DNA of 64,000 bases from Cellulophaga sp. HaHa_2_95 (GTDB lineage Bacteria > Bacteroidota > Bacteroidia > Flavobacteriales > Flavobacteriaceae), in contig NZ_CP058988.1 in NCBI RefSeq assembly GCF_019278565.1, forward strand, positions 3,038,001 through 3,102,000, written 5' to 3'. A model generated the notes under the pieces. It was not told where the DNA came from. It saw only the letters and a program-made list of their open reading frames with translations, and did not search any database. Of this stretch, positions 8,766-16,986 are shown one piece after another (position 1 is the stretch's first letter; the number at the start of each line of letters is the position of its first letter). The translations under genes and the position numbers were made by a program.

Positions 8766-10394
8766 ATGGATATCAACTTCAATAAAAACGAAGATCATAA
8801 TAAATTACTTTTATCAGCATTAAAAAAAAGACTGACTGCCGTTAAATTAGGGGGTGGCAAAAGTAGAATTGAAAAACAACATGCTCAAGGTAAAATGACA
8901 GCCAGAGAGCGTATTGATTATTTATTGGATAATAAAGCAGATGCTATAGAAATTGGTGCATTTGTTGGCGACGGCATGTATAAAGAGCACGGCGGATGCC
9001 CTTCTGGAGGGGTTGTGGTTAAAATTGGTTATATAAAAGGCAAACAATGTATTGTGGTTGCCAATGACGCTACTGTAAAAGCAGGAGCTTGGTTTCCTAT
9101 TACTGCCAAAAAGAATTTAAGAGCTCAAGAAATTGCCATAGAAAACAAATTACCAATTATTTACTTGGTAGATAGTGCAGGTGTCTATTTACCCTTGCAA
9201 GATGAAATTTTCCCAGACAAAGAGCATTTTGGGCGCATTTTTAGAAATAATGCAGTGATGAGCAGTATGGGTATAACACAAATATCTGCTGTCATGGGGA
9301 GTTGTGTTGCCGGTGGTGCCTATTTACCAATAATGAGTGACGAAGCGCTAATTGTAGATAAAACAGCAAGCATCTTTTTAGCAGGAAGTTATTTGGTAAA
9401 AGCTGCTATTGGGGAAAGTATTGATAATGAAACATTGGGTGGTGCTACTACACATTGTGAGATAAGTGGTGTAACCGATTATAAATCTAAAGATGATGCT
9501 GACGCCTTAGATACCATTAAAAACATCATGAGTAAGATTGGTGATTTTGATAAAGCTGGTTATAACAGAGTAAAGGCTGAAAAACCAAAAGAAAATCCGC
9601 AAGACATATACGGGATCTTACCCAAATCAAGATCTGACCAGTATGATATGGTTGAAATCATAAAACGATTAGTAGATGATTCTGATTTTGAACAATACAA
9701 AGAAGGGTATGGTAAAACCATATTAACAGGTTATGCTCGCATTGATGGTTGGGCTGTGGGTATTGTAGCTAACCAACGTAAGGTGGTAAAAACTACCAAT
9801 GGAGAAATGCAATTTGGAGGCGTAATTTATTCGGATTCTGCAGATAAGGCAACACGTTTTATTGCCAACTGCAACCAGAAGAAAATTCCGTTAGTATTTT
9901 TACAAGACGTTACCGGCTTTATGGTAGGAAGTAAAAGTGAACATGGCGGTATTATAAAAGATGGGGCAAAAATGGTCAATGCTGTGAGTAATTCTGTAGT
10001 CCCAAAATTTACGATTATTATTGGAAATAGTTACGGCGCTGGTAATTACGCAATGTGCGGTAAAGCTTATGACCCACGATTAATTGCTGCATGGCCTAGT
10101 GCTGAACTAGCTGTAATGAGTGGTAATTCTGCCGCTAAGGTATTATTGCAAATAGAGAAAGCCTCTTTAAAGAAAAAAGGAGAAGAGATTACCCCTGAGA
10201 AAGAGGCCGAATTATTTAGCAAGATAAAGAACCGATATGATGATCAGGTTTCTCCATATTATGCGGCATCGCGTTTATGGACCGATGGTATTATTGACCC
10301 ACTAGATACTCGTAAATGGATTTCTATGGGAATTGATGCTGCGAATCATGCTCCCATAGAAAAACCTTTTAATTTAGGCGTTATTCAAGTTTAA
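8766..10394 (+). CDS. Acyl-CoA carboxylase, carboxyltransferase beta subunit
   Basis: This 542-residue protein is the biotin-dependent carboxyltransferase subunit of the propionyl-CoA/methylcrotonyl-CoA carboxylase class. It moves CO2 from carboxybiotin to an acyl-CoA. Both crotonase-like halves are present. The N-terminal half has KMTARERIDYLLD, GGVVVKIGYIKGKQ and MGSCVAGGAYLP. The C-terminal half has the acyl-CoA/biotin loops FLQDVTGFMVG, GNSYGAGNYAMCGKAYDPR and WPSAELAVM. The sequence is closer to the methylcrotonyl type (GNYAMCGRAY-like) than to AccD. The biotin carboxylase alpha subunit is not adjacent. Its stop codon overlaps the stop of the convergent peptidase gene by 4 nt. Confidence 0.92.
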   Translation: MDINFNKNEDHNKLLLSALKKRLTAVKLGGGKSRIEKQHAQGKMTARERIDYLLDNKADAIEIGAFVGDGMYKEHGGCPSGGVVVKIGYIKGKQCIVVANDATVKAGAWFPITAKKNLRAQEIAIENKLPIIYLVDSAGVYLPLQDEIFPDKEHFGRIFRNNAVMSSMGITQISAVMGSCVAGGAYLPIMSDEALIVDKTASIFLAGSYLVKAAIGESIDNETLGGATTHCEISGVTDYKSKDDADALDTIKNIMSKIGDFDKAGYNRVKAEKPKENPQDIYGILPKSRSDQYDMVEIIKRLVDDSDFEQYKEGYGKTILTGYARIDGWAVGIVANQRKVVKTTNGEMQFGGVIYSDSADKATRFIANCNQKKIPLVFLQDVTGFMVGSKSEHGGIIKDGAKMVNAVSNSVVPKFTIIIGNSYGAGNYAMCGKAYDPRLIAAWPSAELAVMSGNSAAKVLLQIEKASLKKKGEEITPEKEAELFSKIKNRYDDQVSPYYAASRLWTDGIIDPLDTRKWISMGIDAANHAPIEKPFNLGVIQV

Positions 10395-11737
10395 TTCCCT
10401 TGATGATTTTTTATACGCGGAATAAGAAGTAATTCCGTTTGTCTGCCATTCACATATCTAAATCCGTTTTCGCCATAGAACCCTGCTTCTTCAAGCATAA
10501 TGCGAATATCTCTATTCCATTCTGGAACCGTAATGGTGGTATTTAACTCTATAGCGTAAACGGTATTTTTGTTTAGAGGGTATTTGTCTCCATCATCTTT
10601 CATCACCCCATCTTGAGCATCCCACATGCCTATCGTTGTTCCTGCCGAATGACCATACAAACCTAAAGGATGTGTATAAATTGAAGGTCTAAGACCGGCA
10701 ACCTTAGCTTCCTGTAATGATTTCGCTAAAATTTCATTTCCTGTTCTCCCTGCAATCATATTATTTGTCAGAAAATCTTGAACGCTATTTCCATCTTTTA
10801 GGCCTTCTACCAAAAACTTGGGCGCTTCTTTTTCTTCTGATCGTAACACATAGGCCAATTCTTGACAATCAGTATTTAACCTTAAATACGTAATGCCAAA
10901 ATCGCAATGCAATAAATCTCCGGGTACAATAGTAAGATCATCAGGTCTGCCTGAAAAGGAATACAAATGATCTACTAATTTTTCACTATTGCGTTGCACA
11001 TCTACCGTAGGATGAAACCAAGTTTCCAAGCCTAAATCTGTTACCTTTTGACGCATCCACCACTCCACTTCTGTTGTGGTCGTAACCCCTGGAGTAATTA
11101 CCTTCTCTGAAAATGCCTCCGCAATAATATCATGAGTTATGTCTACTAATTGATTGTAAATAACCATTTCACGTGGCGTTCGCGTTTCTATCCAACGCAC
11201 TGCAAGTTGTTCTGCAGAGCTTACTTTGGAATGCATTTTCTTAGGTAAATAGCTCATGAACTCGTCATAATCTGTTTTATCTAAACCATCAGCGATATTA
11301 TGATCTTTAGAGAAATTTAACCCAATCTTATTGGGGTTACGCTCTTGAATTAATTCTATAAGTCTTTTCCATTGGTCTGGTTGCTTTTCTTTATCCCAAG
11401 CAGAAGCAATACTTTTACCCACATCATAACGTGCCACCGCTAATTTTTCAATAGTATTTTTTGATTTGTTCCTGTAGAAAAGAAGTATGGTTCTTCTACG
11501 CGCATTTAACCAAGTAGCAGGGAGCATCGTTTTAATAACTGGGTCTTCATTATATTCCCGAGACATTACAATCCACATATCAATAGCTGCTGTATCCATT
11601 AATTCTGGAAGCAAAACATTAAAACGCTCTTCTAAAATTTCGTCTACTACGGTAGCTCTTTCTACTTCTGGGAGAATTTGTTGCGCAAAACTACATACAG
11701 CAAAAAATAATGCAAAATTTAATAGGGTTATTTTCAT
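10391..11737 (-). CDS. Secreted M24-family metallopeptidase (Xaa-Pro aminopeptidase-like)
   Basis: A signal peptide (MKITLLNFALFFAVCSFAQ) directs the 448-residue protein out of the cytoplasm. The pita-bread fold of creatinase/aminopeptidase P is seen in the C-terminal half: LLHCDFGITYLRLNTDCQ supplies the first metal ligands (Asp and Asp), THPLGLYGHSAG the His region, and the Glu ligands come from YAIELNTT and RIMLEEAGFY. An N-terminal creatinase-like domain (about 30-190) precedes it. The likely activity is removal of residues before proline from peptides in the periplasm. It is convergent with the carboxylase gene, with shared TTAA stops. Confidence 0.85.
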   Translation of the reverse strand: MKITLLNFALFFAVCSFAQQILPEVERATVVDEILEERFNVLLPELMDTAAIDMWIVMSREYNEDPVIKTMLPATWLNARRRTILLFYRNKSKNTIEKLAVARYDVGKSIASAWDKEKQPDQWKRLIELIQERNPNKIGLNFSKDHNIADGLDKTDYDEFMSYLPKKMHSKVSSAEQLAVRWIETRTPREMVIYNQLVDITHDIIAEAFSEKVITPGVTTTTEVEWWMRQKVTDLGLETWFHPTVDVQRNSEKLVDHLYSFSGRPDDLTIVPGDLLHCDFGITYLRLNTDCQELAYVLRSEEKEAPKFLVEGLKDGNSVQDFLTNNMIAGRTGNEILAKSLQEAKVAGLRPSIYTHPLGLYGHSAGTTIGMWDAQDGVMKDDGDKYPLNKNTVYAIELNTTITVPEWNRDIRIMLEEAGFYGENGFRYVNGRQTELLLIPRIKNHQGN

Positions 11738-11784
11738 AGTGGTCGATTTAAAATCAAGCCTGAAAATACAAAATATTAAAAAAG

Positions 11785-11810
11785 AATAAAGTGTCTTCTG
11801 ACACTTTATT
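11785..11810 (-). terminator. Terminator after the plug-only receptor-like gene
   Basis: A perfect 11-bp stem (AATAAAGTGTC / GACACTTTATT) with a TTCT loop is followed, on the minus strand, by a T-rich run. It lies 23 nt beyond the stop of the gene at 11833-12279. Confidence 0.75.
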
Positions 11811-11832
11811 AAAATCTATCAGCTAACACGTT

Positions 11833-12279
11833 CTAATTTGATGTATGCGCCAAATAATTATTTGAAATACTATTCGTAGCCACACTAATGCGCTCTATAT
11901 CCTGAGGGTTAAGCGTATTTAATATAGAAGTATCATAACTAACACCATCCACAATTATTACCGTATTACGATCACCACGCATAGTAATTACAGGGATTTG
12001 TCCTAGCTGCGTATCGGTGATACTTACTCCCGGCACTGACCGCCGTATTGCGGTATGGAGATCTTGTTGGCTATGTAAGTGTGTGCTATTAACCTCATAC
12101 AGCTTAAACGGGTAATTATCTTCTACAACACCATGAACTAGGCCGTTTGAAATCTGCACGGTTGCGTTACAAAATCCAGAAATAGCAGCCAGGTTATTTT
12201 CAGAAGCCGGATCTAAAATTACTTGTGCATTTAAAGTTAAAGTCATTAAAATAATTGGTACAAATAAAATATTTTTCAT
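11833..12279 (-). CDS. Secreted protein consisting of a TonB-receptor plug domain only
   Basis: A signal peptide (MKNILFVPIILMTLTLNAQ) is followed by about 50 unassigned residues and then a plug-like domain (about 68-140). The plug signatures are there in order: LHTAIRRSVPGVSI, ITMRGDRNTVIIVDGV, and LNTLNPQDIERISV. The protein ends at residue 148 with no beta-barrel, whereas a normal receptor continues for 500 or more residues. The terminator behind it and the absence of barrel-coding sequence downstream argue for a complete short gene rather than a cut-off in this window. It could be a decayed receptor or a free plug that interacts with TonB. It follows menE on the same strand after 89 nt. 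Confidence 0.7.
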   Translation of the reverse strand: MKNILFVPIILMTLTLNAQVILDPASENNLAAISGFCNATVQISNGLVHGVVEDNYPFKLYEVNSTHLHSQQDLHTAIRRSVPGVSITDTQLGQIPVITMRGDRNTVIIVDGVSYDTSILNTLNPQDIERISVATNSISNNYLAHTSN

Positions 12280-12368
12280 CGTTTTAGTTTTAAGTTCCTA
12301 TAAACATACTGCACTAAAAGACAATTAGAAACCTTAACTTAGGGAAGTGTACTTTTGAGTGAGCCAGA

Positions 12369-13448
12369 CTATTTAGAAAGTAAGGCTACTGTTTTTGTAC
12401 GCTGAATTTTTCCATTATCTGTTTTGATAAAAGATTCTACAGCATAAATTTCTTTAGGCACTTCAAATTTGTCTAAAGTCTCCAAATTCTGAAGCCTGTT
12501 CCATAACTGTGCCTTATCCACATTCCCTTCGGTTATCAGCACTAATTTCTGGCCTAATACCGTATCAGAAATTCCTGCTACGAAAAAATCAACATCAATT
12601 ACTTTAGAAATTTTGGCTTCAATTTTTTCTGGAATCAACTTAACACCCCCAGAATTAATTATAGCATCATGCCTGCCTAGCCACTCAAATTCTGTTGAAG
12701 AAACTAACGCTACCAAATCATTCGTTACCACTTCTTCCTCAGAAATATTGGGCGCATTAATAACCAAACACCCTCTAGCATCTGTACTAAATTCTACTTT
12801 GGGTAATGCCGTAAAATTAGTATTGGTGGACGCTTCTAAATGGTTAACTGGTTTGAGGGCAACATGGGTAATAGTTTCCGTCATTCCATAAGTTTCATAC
12901 ACCTTACAAATATTGTTAGTCACTGCGACTTTTAATGCTTCTGACATTTTAGCACCACCAACAATTAATAGTTTGAGTTGCTTTAGTTGTTGCAAGGAAT
13001 TTTCTAACTGTAGAGGTATCATCGCACTAAAATCATAAGATTTAGTAATACTTTCTAAAGGACTAGAATTTGGAGCCACATAATCCAATGCCAAGCCTAG
13101 AACCATAGCCCGCACTAACATCATTTTACCTGCTATAAAATCAACGGGCAAACAGAGTAAGGCGGTATTACCCCCTTCAAGACCAAAAAAACTACCGGTA
13201 GCCATCGCAGAATTTACCATGTGTTGTTTTCTTAGATTTATTATCTTGGGTACACCTGTGGAGCCGGAAGTAGCAACTGCCAAGGATTCATCCTCATTCA
13301 CCCAATCTAAAAGAAAACTTCCTATTGGTTTTTCATGCGGGAGCCCTTCCTTAATTAAGCAATAAGCTACTTCTTTTAGTGCTTCATATGAAAACGAAAT
13401 TCCGTTTAACTTAAAATTTGGATGAACAAACTTATGATTCAAATTCAT
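12369..13448 (-). CDS. menE: o-Succinylbenzoate-CoA ligase MenE
   Basis: MenE activates o-succinylbenzoate with ATP and CoA in menaquinone synthesis, in the cytoplasm. The 359-residue protein has the adenylating-enzyme fold: the P-loop ATSGSTGVPKIINL (about 59-72), VYETYGMTETITHVALK (the YGMTE core) and EWLGRHDAIINSGGVKLIPE (the WLGRxD hinge). The C-terminal lysine loop KTDNGKIQRTK carries the adenylation Lys. It is shorter than the 450-500 residues of proteobacterial MenE, as is usual in Bacteroidota. Its start overlaps the end of the CPBP protease gene by 17 nt, and menC lies just upstream, so context confirms the substrate. Confidence 0.92.
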   Translation of the reverse strand: MNLNHKFVHPNFKLNGISFSYEALKEVAYCLIKEGLPHEKPIGSFLLDWVNEDESLAVATSGSTGVPKIINLRKQHMVNSAMATGSFFGLEGGNTALLCLPVDFIAGKMMLVRAMVLGLALDYVAPNSSPLESITKSYDFSAMIPLQLENSLQQLKQLKLLIVGGAKMSEALKVAVTNNICKVYETYGMTETITHVALKPVNHLEASTNTNFTALPKVEFSTDARGCLVINAPNISEEEVVTNDLVALVSSTEFEWLGRHDAIINSGGVKLIPEKIEAKISKVIDVDFFVAGISDTVLGQKLVLITEGNVDKAQLWNRLQNLETLDKFEVPKEIYAVESFIKTDNGKIQRTKTVALLSK

Positions 13449-14391
13449 TATTTTCTTGTGCTAAAAATGCCTCTTCCGTTAACACGCTCCCTGTTAATTT
13501 CTCTTTCCAGTTGGTCCAATTATAGACTTTAGAAAAGATAAATAAAAGCGCAGGATAGATAATAATTACAGGTATAAAAACGTCCCAACCCAATGCTGGT
13601 TCTGACACATCTCTATAAATAGAATCTGTTTGAAAAGCGGTCCAATCTGCTGTAACTAATAACGCCGTAACTAAATTATTTGCTGCATGAAAACCTAAAG
13701 AAAGCTCCAGACCTTCATCCATCAATGCTAAAATACCTAAAAAGAAACCTGTGCCGATATAATACACCATGATGCCATAGCCTAATTCCTGTACTTCTGG
13801 GTTAAAAATATGCATCAAGCCAAAAATAGTTGAAGTGACGACTAAAGGAATCCATCTATTCTTCGTTAATATCCCAAGACTTTGCATGAGGTAACCTCTA
13901 AATAAATATTCCTCAAAACTTGTTTGTAAAGGAACTAAACAAATAGCTATTACAGCCAGTATCAAAAACTTGTCTACATCAAAATTCCATACATAATTAT
14001 CTGGAGACATATAGACATCAACCCCTGTAATTAAAATAGTAATTACCGCCCAAAAAGTAAAAGCAAAAAAGATACGTTTCCAATCTATTTTAGCTCTGGA
14101 TGTTGTGAGTGCTGTGATAGATTGCCTGTGCAGAAAGAGCACTACTAAAAATAATACCAGTAACCCTATTGCAAAAGAGATAAGCATAAGAAAAACAAAC
14201 ATATTATTTCCAAAAGCTTCTGCCATTTGCGGAATGGTAGCTACCATTCCGCCACCATTTACTGCATGAACAGCCATGGCTATTAGCAACGGGACCATCC
14301 CCAAAATTTGCCACCCTATTAGGACAATTATAAATCCTAATACATACCTCCAAGAATCTTTTAACCCTTTATACGCCTGCTCTATATACAT
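13432..14391 (-). CDS. CPBP-family intramembrane metalloprotease
   Basis: The 319-residue protein has about eight hydrophobic segments and the CPBP (CAAX protease/Abi) motifs. These are EEYLFRGYLMQ with the Glu pair and Arg, FGLMHIFNP with the first His, and the final GFHAANNLVTALL with the second His region. It is an inner-membrane protease of the Rce1 type, and its substrate is unknown. It overlaps menC by 10 nt upstream and menE by 17 nt downstream, so the three are translationally coupled. No role in menaquinone synthesis is established for this family. A linked membrane function is only an inference. Confidence 0.88.
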   Translation of the reverse strand: MYIEQAYKGLKDSWRYVLGFIIVLIGWQILGMVPLLIAMAVHAVNGGGMVATIPQMAEAFGNNMFVFLMLISFAIGLLVLFLVVLFLHRQSITALTTSRAKIDWKRIFFAFTFWAVITILITGVDVYMSPDNYVWNFDVDKFLILAVIAICLVPLQTSFEEYLFRGYLMQSLGILTKNRWIPLVVTSTIFGLMHIFNPEVQELGYGIMVYYIGTGFFLGILALMDEGLELSLGFHAANNLVTALLVTADWTAFQTDSIYRDVSEPALGWDVFIPVIIIYPALLFIFSKVYNWTNWKEKLTGSVLTEEAFLAQENNEFES

Positions 14392-15434
14392 AAATCACTT
14401 ATCAAATTAGCTTTCCAATTTTTATTCTTCCTATAATATAAATTACCATTTTCTACAGTCAAAGGGCTAACTAAATTATTGGTATACAAACTTCCCGTTC
14501 CCAAACCTTGCGGTAACGTACTCTGTAGCGTAAATGTCCACTGCGCTATTGCATTTAAACCTACATTACTTTCTAGGGCACTTGTAATCCACCATTTTAT
14601 TCCTAAACCTTCTGCTATAGCAATCCACTCTTCACAACCTTTTATACCACCTACCAAACTAGGCTTCAAAATAATATACTGTGGTTGTATTGTTTGTAGC
14701 AGTTCTTGCTTTTTTGTTACATCAAAAATACCAATTAACTCTTCATCCAAAGCTATTGGCAAAGGTGTTTCACTACATAAGACACTCATCTGATGCGGAT
14801 TACCTTGCTTTATAGGTTGTTCTATGGAATGAAGATTAAAAGTTGCTAATTTTTTTAATTTCCTCAAAGCCTCCTCTTGTTTAAATGCACCATTGGCATC
14901 TACTCTAAGTTCTATTTCTTTAGGGGTGTATTTTTTTCGAATAGAAGCCAATAATTTTAGTTCTGTTTCAAAATCTATAGCGCCAATTTTCATTTTTATA
15001 CATCGAAAACCACTAGCTAATTTTTGTTGAATCTGCTCTAGCATAAAAGCTTCATCTCCCATCCAAATTAAACCGTTGATAGGTATAGGCGCTTCTTTCT
15101 TAATAAAATCTGAAGAAAATAATTCAAAAGAATTGGATGAAGCTAGCGATAAAAAGGCTTGTTCTATGCCAAATTGAATGCTTGGAAATGCTATCAAAGC
15201 ATCCCACAGCGCATCCTTTCCTAGATGAACATTATCACATGTCCACTTTAACTTTTCTTCATATTCAGGAACATCATCAATACTTAAACCTCTTAATATT
15301 CCACATTCTCCAATTCCTATTTCATCTTTAGATTTAAGGATAATAAACCAGGTTTCTTTTTGTTTTAACACCCCACGAGAAGTCCCACTCGGGCGTTTAA
15401 AATCTAAAATATATTTTTTATAACTTGCTTCCAT
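14382..15434 (-). CDS. menC: o-Succinylbenzoate synthase MenC
   Basis: MenC, of the enolase superfamily, dehydrates SHCHC to o-succinylbenzoate. The 350 residues show the barrel motifs in order: CIKMKIGAIDFETE (KxK catalytic Lys), LRVDANGAF (metal Asp), SIEQPIKQG (metal Glu), PIALDEEL (metal Asp/Glu) and ILKPSLVGG (second catalytic Lys). The start at 15434 leaves 42 nt to the divergent SDR gene. The gene heads a menC-CPBP-menE unit with overlapping ends. The superfamily also contains dipeptide epimerases, but the menE linkage makes MenC very likely. Confidence 0.92.
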   Translation of the reverse strand: MEASYKKYILDFKRPSGTSRGVLKQKETWFIILKSKDEIGIGECGILRGLSIDDVPEYEEKLKWTCDNVHLGKDALWDALIAFPSIQFGIEQAFLSLASSNSFELFSSDFIKKEAPIPINGLIWMGDEAFMLEQIQQKLASGFRCIKMKIGAIDFETELKLLASIRKKYTPKEIELRVDANGAFKQEEALRKLKKLATFNLHSIEQPIKQGNPHQMSVLCSETPLPIALDEELIGIFDVTKKQELLQTIQPQYIILKPSLVGGIKGCEEWIAIAEGLGIKWWITSALESNVGLNAIAQWTFTLQSTLPQGLGTGSLYTNNLVSPLTVENGNLYYRKNKNWKANLISDLCI

Positions 15435-15476
15435 AATTTAGAATTCAAATTTAACTATATTTTGGGTCTAAATAGA

Positions 15477-16277
15477 ATGGAAATGGGATTGGGTCAAGAA
15501 AAAGTGGTTTGGATTACAGGAGCGTCATCGGGTATTGGAGAAGCGTTGACGTATGCCTATGCAACTTCTGGAGCCAAAGTGGTAATTTCTGCTCGAAATA
15601 GAGAAGGACTGCAGGCGGTAAAACTAAAATGCCCCAAGCCTAGTCATATTTACATTTTACCACTTGATCTCTTAATGCCTGAAGAATTTGATGTTAAGAC
15701 TAATGAAGCATGGAATGCTTTCGGAACAATAGATCTTCTGATAAATAATGCAGGCGTAAGCCAACGTTCTTTGATTATAGAAACGGACATGGAGGTTTAT
15801 AAAAAACTGATGGATATTAACTATTTAGGGACTGTTGCCTTGTCTAAGGCTGTACTTCCCAAATTTCTATTACAGAATAAAGGTCAGTTTGCTGTAGTTA
15901 GCAGCTTAATGGGTAAATTTTCTTCTCCCTATCGTTCGGGATACTGTGGGATTAAACATGCCTTACATGGCTTTTTTGACGCTTTACGGATGGAGCACGA
16001 AAAAGATGGAATTACCGTTACCATCATCTGTCCCGGATTTATACAAACCGATGTCGCAAAGAATGCGCTTGTTGGAGATGGCTCTAAAAATAACACCGAA
16101 GACAAAGCTACTGAGAATGGTTTAGCGGTAAATGTATTTGCTGCCCGAATGAAAAATGCTATCGAAAAGGAAAAGTTCGAGGCCTATATAGGAAAAAAAG
16201 AAGTTTTAGGAATTTATCTAAAGCGATTTTTCCCAAAACTCCTTCATAAGATTATTCTTAAAAGCGAAGTACGCTAA
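15477..16277 (+). CDS. Short-chain dehydrogenase/reductase
   Basis: A classical SDR of about 265 residues. It has the NAD(P) loop GASSGIGEA, the strand motif NNAGVSQRS, the active-site Ser in SSLMGKFSSPYRSG and the catalytic YCGIK. PGFIQTD follows. The C-terminal hydrophobic region after ENGLAVNVFAARM suggests membrane association, as in DHRS7-like reductases. The frame opens with a TTG at 15462, but the ATGs at 15477 and 15483 are better starts, and 15477 is used here. It is on the strand opposite the men genes, divergent from menC and convergent with the MBL hydrolase (2-nt gap). The substrate is not predictable. Confidence 0.88.
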   Translation: MEMGLGQEKVVWITGASSGIGEALTYAYATSGAKVVISARNREGLQAVKLKCPKPSHIYILPLDLLMPEEFDVKTNEAWNAFGTIDLLINNAGVSQRSLIIETDMEVYKKLMDINYLGTVALSKAVLPKFLLQNKGQFAVVSSLMGKFSSPYRSGYCGIKHALHGFFDALRMEHEKDGITVTIICPGFIQTDVAKNALVGDGSKNNTEDKATENGLAVNVFAARMKNAIEKEKFEAYIGKKEVLGIYLKRFFPKLLHKIILKSEVR

Positions 16278-16279
16278 TC

Positions 16280-16960
16280 TTAAATCAAGATTGACTTCCC
16301 TATTTCTAATAAGTGTAATTTTTTATCCGCTTCTAAGAATTGCTTTTTAGCAGCTTCTTGATCTATTTTAATAAAACCAAAAGTGTCATAATGATAGCCC
16401 AGGACCGTATCGCATTCTACAAAATCTGAAGCAAAAATAGCATCTTCAATCCCCATGGTAAAATTATCTCCAATAGGCAAAATTGCTAAATCTAATTCAT
16501 AGGTATACGGTATCAATTTCATATCCATATGCAAAGCAGTATCTCCTGCAATATAGATGTGTTTGTCGTCTGCCGAAAGCACAAAACCTCCTGGCTGCCC
16601 ACCATACGTGCCGTCTGCAAAAGACGAGGTATGAATGGCATTGACATACTTTAATTTTCCAAAATCAAAATTCCAACTTCCCCCATGGTTCATAGGGTGT
16701 GTTGTAAAACCTTTATTTCCGTAATAAGTAGCAATTTCATAATTACTAACAATCGTGGCCCCAGAATTTTCTGCAATAACTTCTACATCTAAAACATGAT
16801 CTTGATGCGCATGTGTAAGTAAAATATAATCAGGATTTAAATCCTTAATATCTATTTTACCTGTTGCTAACTCATTTCCCGAAATAAAAGGATCTACCAA
16901 TATAGTCGCTGCTGTTGTCTTTATCAATAAAGATGCATGACCCAGAAAAGTTATTTTCAT
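16280..16960 (-). CDS. UPF0173-type metal-dependent hydrolase (MBL fold)
   Basis: The 226-residue cytoplasmic protein begins with the UPF0173 signature FLGHASLLIKTTAATILVDP. It then has the full metal motif LTHAHQDHVLD (HxHxDH), HPMNHGGSW, the IYIAGDTALHMDMKL aspartate, and a late CDTVLGYHYDTF histidine. It lacks a signal peptide, unlike the MBL lipoprotein at 4700-5494. The substrate is unknown. It is embedded in the menaquinone region, between the histidine kinase and the SDR gene. A role there is suggested only by position. Confidence 0.88.
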   Translation of the reverse strand: MKITFLGHASLLIKTTAATILVDPFISGNELATGKIDIKDLNPDYILLTHAHQDHVLDVEVIAENSGATIVSNYEIATYYGNKGFTTHPMNHGGSWNFDFGKLKYVNAIHTSSFADGTYGGQPGGFVLSADDKHIYIAGDTALHMDMKLIPYTYELDLAILPIGDNFTMGIEDAIFASDFVECDTVLGYHYDTFGFIKIDQEAAKKQFLEADKKLHLLEIGKSILI

Positions 16961-16986
16961 ATTTTTAAGCTATTTTTTAATTTGAC

